Assembly: GCA_947579605.1 (NCBI GenBank)
Contig: OX388305.1
Span: 32,315,542-32,379,541 of the forward strand
Source of the DNA: Athripsodes cinereus
Taxonomy: Eukaryota; Arthropoda; Insecta; Trichoptera; Leptoceridae
Length of the DNA: 64,000 bases
Direction: 5' to 3'
The notes beneath the pieces are model-generated. The model did no database searches. It saw only the letters and a program-made list of their open reading frames with translations, and was not told the origin of the DNA. Made by a program: the position numbers and the translations under genes. Positions within the stretch are counted from its first letter, which is position 1; each line of letters starts with the position of its first letter. This document shows, piece by piece, positions 58,201 to 64,000 of this stretch.

Positions 58201-60179
58201 TTTGATTCCATCAGAAGCACCTGAAGAACCAGAATCATGGCAAGATCTCATGAAAGATATGGATCGTGTTATTATGCCTGGGGTAAGTTAATCACATCCA
58301 AACTAGATATCTACGTAAAACTAGACTATAATATTTATTTATTTTATTCTTCACAGTACATTGGTTACAATATTACAAAAAATAAAACAGTGTCATATAA
58401 ATATCAGTGGTCCTAGTCAAAACACATTTTAGCGTTACGTTTTCGATCAAACGTGGACGACGTTGCGAGAACGCGTCAATTTTCGTAGCTACTTGTGTAT
58501 TTTAGCTACGAAAATTGACGCGTCCTCGCAACGTCGTCCACGTTTGAAAGAAAACGTAACGCTAAAATGTGTTTTGACTAGGCCCACTGTTATACAATTC
58601 AATGTACAGAGGGCGAGTATATCGCTAAAATGCGATGTCTTCCAACTAACCCAGATAAATATTAAATAGATAAAGATTTCAAAAATTATTGTATTAGGTA
58701 CCTACCATTTTATTATATCATTCTGATATATTGCTAGGTAGGTACCTATTTATTATCCCAGCGATTGTGTTGCATAGACATTTAGTTATGAATTTGTAAG
58801 CTTCAGCGTTCCAGGAAATCCAATTTCCCAAGGGAAATTGATTTCCTAGAACGCTTACCTCCCTAGATATATATATATATATATATATAGGTATGTCTAC
58901 CCTCGTTTAAAACTTATTGTTCTACAGTACCTACTTAATATTTTTATAATGTCTATGCACACACAGCACACAGAAGAAAATTTGAAATAAAATTAATTAA
59001 CATCGCCTACAATAATATTTACCTAATTCACTACATACAGATCCAGTTCCACACATAACAAGTCGAAATTTTCGAAAATATTGATTTAATTGGTAATTCA
59101 TAAAATCAACTCCACTTCATCAATTCCACAAACAAATAACTTTAAAAAATATACGGTTCCCTTTATATACTAGTTATTAAGTTATTGAAAAAAAAAATGT
59201 ACTTATTTTCAATTCCACAAATAAATATTTCAAATTAATTAACTATTGAATGAAACAATGACAACATAATGCCTCTAACAATGTGATTATTATTAATTAG
59301 TATGCTTCACCGTCTGTTATATTTTTAAAGCATAATATAAATATTGTACCAAAATTACAAAAATGCCGATTTCCCGAATGTAGAACTTTTCGACTTGTTG
59401 AGTTGTGGAACTGGGCCGTCGATAATATGATCTATGTACTAATATTTCACGGTTTTATTATTGTCGTTAATATTAAACAAATAGATATAAATTTTTAATT
59501 TGCGTATTGTAATTATTTTGCAACATAAATTCACATACTCTCATCCGCTATTAGCAAAGAGTGAAAGTAATAATACTTACTTTCAATATTTATGTTACAT
59601 TTATATCAATATCACCAATGAGAAAAGATGTTAATTAATTTCGTCAAATTAATTACCATTTAGATTGCACAGAATGAAATACTCAAACAATTTTCGCTGC
59701 AATAAATCATCAACTGCTACAGTTCTCAGGCTTGCCGCCTGACCGGTTCGTGTTATATAATATTATTATGTTAATATGTATGACATACGCACTTACATAA
59801 ATAATTTACTTGTGTGCCATTAAGAAAAATACAACACGAGTAATATTCAAAAAAATAATACCGGTTTAACACACATTGTTAGTGACATGTCAATTTGGAA
59901 AGAAAAGAGGTTTGTTATAAATACTAAAATGATTGATAAACAACTAATTAAGGTTAGTAAGTTAAAATAAATGTTCGTAACCGGATAGGATTGTGTAATG
60001 TGATTGATACACATAATATCAAACATGGAACTAATATCAATTTATCACGTACTTCTACTTTACAGATGACCCACTGGCATTCACCTCAATTCCACGCCTT
60101 CTACCCTACAGCCAACAGTTATCCAGCTGTTGTAGGAGAACTCCTGTGCGCCGGTTTAGGATGTGTTGGATTCAGTTGG
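55124..60179 (+). CDS. DHPAA synthase-like (AMD-type) gene 2, 5' part
   Basis: Second member of the tandem pair, 5.4 kb downstream of gene 1, same strand. Exons seen: 55124-55203, 58162-58282 and 60066-60179, the same lengths and phases as in gene 1 (105 residues). It encodes [40 protein letters not shown] and [20 protein letters not shown]. It keeps His72, unlike gene 1, and has Phe79-Tyr80, the acetaldehyde-synthase pair. The exons for Asn/His192 and Lys303 are beyond 64000; no exon 4 was seen up to the edge, so intron 3 exceeds 3.8 kb. Probably a functional paralogue, since splice sites and frame are intact. It could still be a decarboxylase if residue 192 is His. Confidence 0.85.
55847..55976. 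mobile_element. Small MITE in gene 2 intron 1
   Basis: A perfect 20-bp terminal inverted repeat, TTACTTGAAGTTCTATGTTT, encloses a 130-bp element. Flanks are A-rich, so a target duplication cannot be defined. Confidence 0.75.
56630..56770 (-). mobile_element. Family D LINE tail, empty site
   Basis: On the - strand: GAGTTAGTTGGAATATATCG, ACACGCCCTCTGTGCATTGA, GTTGCACAACTGATAATTTA and AACCAATGTTCAGTAAAGAA, then (AAT)n. No MITE. Confidence 0.7.
58162..58282 (+). CDS. Gene 2 exon 2
   Basis: 121 nt after [28 protein letters not shown] ... [10 protein letters not shown]; donor GTAAGT. Confidence 0.88.
58335..58665 (-). mobile_element. Family D LINE tail carrying a family P MITE
   Basis: TTATTCTTCACAGTACATTG, GGTTACAATATTAC on one side and CACTGTTATACAATTCAATG, TACAGAGGGCGAGTATATCG, GTCTTCCAACTAACCC on the other are one family D copy interrupted at 58405-58589. 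Confidence 0.75.
58405..58589. mobile_element. Family P hairpin MITE, copy 3
   Basis: CAGTGGTCCTAGTCAAAACA to TGTTTTGACTAGGCCCACTG; arms pair almost perfectly to a centre of about 12 nt (ACTTGTGTATTT). The CAGTGG terminus is hAT-like, but no 8-bp duplication is visible. Confidence 0.85.
58804..58854. repeat. Near-perfect stem-loop and (TA)n
   Basis: AGCGTTCCAGGAAATC...AATTTCCC pairs with GGGAAATTGATTTCCTAGAACGCT with one mismatch and one bulge. A (TA)n tract at 58866-58889 follows. Confidence 0.7.
60066..60179 (+). CDS. Gene 2 exon 3
   Basis: 38 codons, [20 protein letters not shown] to GCVGFSW. Acceptor TTTACAG, donor GTAAGT. Holds His72, Phe79 and Tyr80. Confidence 0.92.
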
Positions 60180-61212
60180 GTAAGTTCATACTAACTTTAC
60201 CTGTAAACAATTTTTTACATAGCAAGCTTATCAATATCAATTCTTCCGCTAAATCGACCAAATCATCATCAGCGAGATGATCAGACGGCGTTGAAGACTT
60301 TGTTCTAAGATTCCAATAGAATCATTTTGTATTAAAAACTTGTTTAATTTTTTATAAACCCATATTGATTCTCTTCTTTATTCTTCATCTTTAATACCAA
60401 GTATTGCATTTTAATTATTGTATGTGCATAATGTGTTGATCTAGATTTTAACTTATTGTATTTTTTACTGAAGATGATTAACGTTTGCTCATAATAATAG
60501 GTACCTACCTAATATTCATAAATAAAAACTTCTTCAATCATTTGTAACATAGAATACTCTCTTGACTACATATTTATTAGTTTTTCAACTATTTACATCA
60601 AATGTAATCGAAATATGTTGAGAAACCTCTGGAATAACGAATTATTAGTTTACAATTATTCACTTTTTACACAGTAAAACTATATTGATTGTGTTACGTT
60701 TTCATTGAAGATGGTAATGTGGAGTATGGTAGTATTCAATGTACATAATTATATGACATGGGGAGATGATGAGTGTGTCGTAGATGATAATGGACAATAA
60801 CTGCTTTCTGATGCAATTCAGGTCGATGTTTCGAATCCTACACATACCTAGGAATTACATAATAATGAGATAAACTTTAGACAGACTATTAAGCGACCAT
60901 TAAACATTATTATTTACAGCTAACCGCTATTCATTTCTCTTTTACTTCCTTTACACTTATGTATGTACGCGTATCGCATCGTATCAGTAATAATGGAATA
61001 CAGCGACAGCGATAGCGACATTTCGTCATAATATTATTATATTATTATATTATTATGACTGATGGACAGGGGCAGGTATTCATTCATCATAACAATTATA
61101 TTATTACATACACACATGGACATACGAAACTTGCAGCGCGGTACATTTTTTCGGAATTCCAATGTTCCAACATTATCTAATAATAACAATAATTATGCTG
61201 TTTCACTCAGTA
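60180..61212. other. Gene 2 intron 3, left part
   Basis: AT-rich intron with no recognisable repeat except short ATT runs at 61028-61056. Confidence 0.5.
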
Positions 61213-61745
61213 TCATCATCATCATTATCTCGCCCTCAACGCTCCTCTCGGGAGCACAGGGCAGAAACCAGCCTCCTCCATTCAGAGCATCTCTGCGTCA
61301 ATTGCGTCACCTCTTTCCACGACATTCCTTGCGCTCTGACATCGCTGTCATAGGAACGGTTTATTATGAAGGAGGGACGCCCGGGCCGACTGAACCCCTG
61401 CGGACGGAAGAACAGTGCTCTTTTTGGTCAACTATCATTAGGCATTCTCAAAACATGTCCCAGCCAGGACCATCGTCTCTCCTGTATAACGGAGATTACA
61501 GGTCTCTGCTGGGTGCGCCGGCGCACAGCATTATTTGTAACATGTTCATACCATTTGACATCCAAAATCCTTCTAAGACACTTGTTTTCAAAGCTTAGTA
61601 TCTTCCGCTCTTGAGCCTCGGTTAAGTGCCAAGACTCATAGCCATATAGAAAGATTGGGATGATGCACGCATTGAACAAGCGACATTTTGTGCTGATGCT
61701 GAATCAAGACGCCTTACAAACTTTGTTCATGATCACTAGCACTAA
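61213..61745 (-). mobile_element. 5'-truncated RTE-like LINE copy
   Basis: Antisense of about 7915-8449 of the 5370 element, including its stop codon and (GAT)n tail (61211-61231 as ATCATCATC). The - strand frame has ILSFENKCLRRILDVKWYEH and [10 protein letters not shown]. An ordinary 5'-truncated insertion, unlike the 43796 fragment. Confidence 0.85.
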
Positions 61746-61904
61746 GATGATAATGGTCTCTTTTCTACTAATGCTGAAGTATGGGAAATCCTTTATAACG
61801 GCCGAGGGTGTTGCGTTTATATCATAAAAATGACATAAAACAACTATCAATCGATGTCTTTCAAGTATTAACATTGTATTGTATTACAAACTTTCTCTCC
61901 AAAA

Positions 61905-61975
61905 ACTGGCAGCAAAATTTGATTGGCCGCATGACCGATTTTTTTATTGAATAACCAATCTAGTATATCTTTGAT
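61905..61975. repeat. Dispersed repeat, copy 2
   Basis: Second copy of the 9690-9770 repeat, in the same orientation. Confidence 0.6.
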
Positions 61976-62087
61976 TACTCATCATTTCACATCACATCAT
62001 ATACATTTGACAATATTACCTATTTATTAACAACCATAAGACATTTCGATTGTTTTCGGTATTTCTTATGTATCTCATTCATTGACC

Positions 62088-62390
62088 TCCAGTGTGGCGC
62101 AGAGGTTACGCTTCTGCCTTTTGGTCACAAGATCCTAGGTTCCATTTCCGGCAAAGTGCAAAATGGTGAATGGCCTTTTTCTCACTGTCCTGGATCTGGT
62201 TGTTACATGTGTATGTGCTATAGGTGCATTTTGTGTAATATGCAGTGTCACGCTTATAGCCATAATACTAGATTCCACAATACCGGCACTCTTGAGACGG
62301 TCTAGGGACTGTTAAACGACGTCAAAACAAAATCATTATTATCATAGTTTGGGACTAGCTCGATCTGTGTGAATTTTCTGTACATTTTAT
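62088..62390 (+). mobile_element. SINE2 copy, diverged
   Basis: Box A TGGCGCAGAGG is intact (62095-62105); box B has decayed to GGTTCCATTTCC. The body has an extra segment (about 62275-62335, CTTGAGACGGTCTAGGGACT) before the usual AGTTTGGGACTAGCTCGATC end. Confidence 0.75.
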
Positions 62391-62570
62391 GTTTTATTCT
62401 ATAATATTACATTAACGATATACATTGTGTAAAAATAATCAATCAACTATGTATAGGTATAACTTGTATGGTATCAACATCTTGTTCGTTTTACATTCCT
62501 GATAAGTTTCTACCAATTTTCCAGGAATTTGTTGTACTCTAGATATACGGAACAAATGCTTGGCGATAAG

Positions 62571-63117
62571 AATCACTAATGGCGTGTTCACATTTAGCGA
62601 ATATCGCCAGCCGAATTTCAAAATATAACGCCAGGCGAAAAAACAAAATTCGCCGTACGCCCATTGATCGTCACACCTGTTCACACAAGTCCACCGATAT
62701 AGAAACGATCTGTCAGATGCGCTTTGATTTTGACACTGTTTTCAAAATGGCGTCGAGATGGAGATCGCGAAGTGTTTATTTTTAGTCGAAAATGTTATAG
62801 TAGAGGTTATAAGGCGCCTTTTATTAAGGAAACAAACGCCACAAACCAACAAAAAAGATAACAGCTGTCACGAAGCGGGAAACATTATAAAATTTATAGG
62901 TTATAAAGCTTTTACCATAGATATAAATGCCGCGCATATCTGCGCATGTGCAAATCGTTCAATCGGCCGAGAAAGTTGGAAGGTGGTCAACTCGAGACGA
63001 TATCGTTTCTACTGGTTTTTATCGTTTCAGACTAGCTGTCATTTTGTTCACACGGTTCAAATGGCTGGCGATATTTTGGTGCCCTAGCGATATTCGCCAA
63101 AGTGAGAACACCACATT
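62571..63117. mobile_element. Harbinger-like non-autonomous element
   Basis: Inverted ends: GGCGTGTTCACATTTAGCGA, ATATCGCCAGCC on the left, and on the right the complement GGTGTTCTCACTTTGGCGAA, TATCGCTAGGG. A short frame inside (MEIAKCLFLVENVIVEVIRR) looks like a remnant of a transposase N terminus. Flanking TAA/TTA would suit a Harbinger target but is not an exact duplication. Confidence 0.55.
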
Positions 63118-64000
63118 AGTAATTTACCAGTTAATTACTACGAGTTATTTATGTTTATTATTATTATTATTATGTGTATAATATAATATCAGCTCAGATA
63201 GACGTAGACATTGTTTGCGTAAAATGTAATAAGTATAGTTATTGACCAACACTATATCACACGCCTTATCCTATAAATATTTTTGGATGTTTTGACAGGA
63301 AATTATTAATTTTATATTTCGTGAAGTAGTCTCACATAATAATAATAATAATGTAATGTCTTTTCACTGGAACTTTCTTTCGCTTTCAACGAAACAGCCC
63401 GAGGCTAACACGTCCACCCAACTTTTCAATCATGATTATTATTTATATTTAATATTGTTATTATTATTATTATTCTATCATAATGTTGGTACTATTTATT
63501 ACTACCAAATTACCCATCATCATAATATATTATGTAATATGGTTAACGTCTCAAAGGAACTGTATTTTGTAGATAGGTAATTTCTACGTATAATAAAATT
63601 TAATTCTGATTTTATTAAAGAATTTTTCCTACGGTAAAAAAAAGTAGTATGTACTTATTAGGATTTAGCTACGATATTGTTTCTCAATAATGTGACACGT
63701 CATTTTTTACCATTAAAATAATACCTATACATAAATTTGGGCATGTTTATTTTGATTAAATATTTGCAGGTGTATTTTCGAAGTTTAGGTATATTACATC
63801 AAATTGTGTTCCTATACGTGTATTGAAAAATCCGAAATATATAGGTACCGAGTGAACGAAAGAAAGAATATTGGCGAACATTTTCCCTCCCTATACACGA
63901 GATATCTCTAATAGGGAGGTAGTTGTAATATTATTGTGATTGTTTATTGAAAATAATATTGTATTGTGTACCTACTTTGGAAATAAATATATTTATTATT
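63118..64000. other. Gene 2 intron 3, right edge
   Basis: AT-rich with ATT microsatellite-like runs; I see nothing else. The gene continues beyond the window. Confidence 0.45.

Noticed and set aside
61062..61598. 178-codon + strand frame
   Set aside because: It is the antisense of the truncated LINE copy at 61213-61745. The protein-like sequence is on the - strand.
60180..64000. Exon 4 of gene 2
   Set aside because: Searched by eye for the PACTELE segment after an acceptor; not found, so it should be to the right of the window.

Overview
This is animal nuclear DNA, almost certainly from a moth or butterfly. The window is AT-rich, has spliced genes with GT/AG introns, and is dominated by transposable elements. 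Features typical of Lepidoptera include abundant short TAGGTAC/ACCTAC runs, RTE-type retrotransposons with a (GAT)n 3' tail, tRNA-derived SINEs, Helitrons with CTAG ends, and many hairpin MITEs. There are no operons or ribosome binding sites to annotate. Most long open frames are chance AT-rich frames or antisense shadows of retrotransposon pieces.

The cellular content is a tandem pair of PLP-dependent aromatic amino acid decarboxylase-family genes on the + strand. Gene 1 is complete: five exons between 38857 and 49689, 508 residues. Gene 2 starts at 55124, and its first three exons (to 60179) lie in the window; the rest is beyond the right edge. The first three exons are 80, 121 and 114 nt in both genes, so they are clear duplicates. 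Gene 1 has Phe79, Tyr80 and Asn192, the combination reported for insect 3,4-dihydroxyphenylacetaldehyde synthase (the alpha-methyldopa-hypersensitive, AMD, branch), and not the Tyr79/Phe80/His192 of true DOPA decarboxylase. Gene 2 shows Phe79/Tyr80 as far as it can be read. Both products would act on L-DOPA in cuticle cross-linking.

Layout: 1-5369 holds repeats and AT-rich DNA. 5370-8449 is a nearly full-length RTE-like LINE with one stop and two frameshifts. 8450-26560 is intergenic with SINEs, LINE remnants, hairpin elements and a perfect 192-bp palindrome. 26565-26903 (- strand) is an isolated GC-rich open frame that may be an exon of an unidentified gene. 27000-38800 is more repeats, including a Helitron. 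38857-49689 is gene 1, whose 7.1-kb first intron contains a three-layer nest (a hAT element inside a retroposon, with another retroposon inside the hAT) and a Helitron carrying LINE and SINE fragments. 49690-54925 is intergenic with two SINE pairs. 54926-60179 is the gene 2 promoter and first exons. 60180-64000 is gene 2 intron 3 with a truncated LINE, a SINE and a Harbinger-like element.

Repeat family names used below are local to this annotation. SINE1 and SINE2 are two tRNA-headed SINEs. Family A is a (TAG)n-tailed retroposon. Family D is a LINE 3' tail. Family P is a nearly perfect hairpin MITE.
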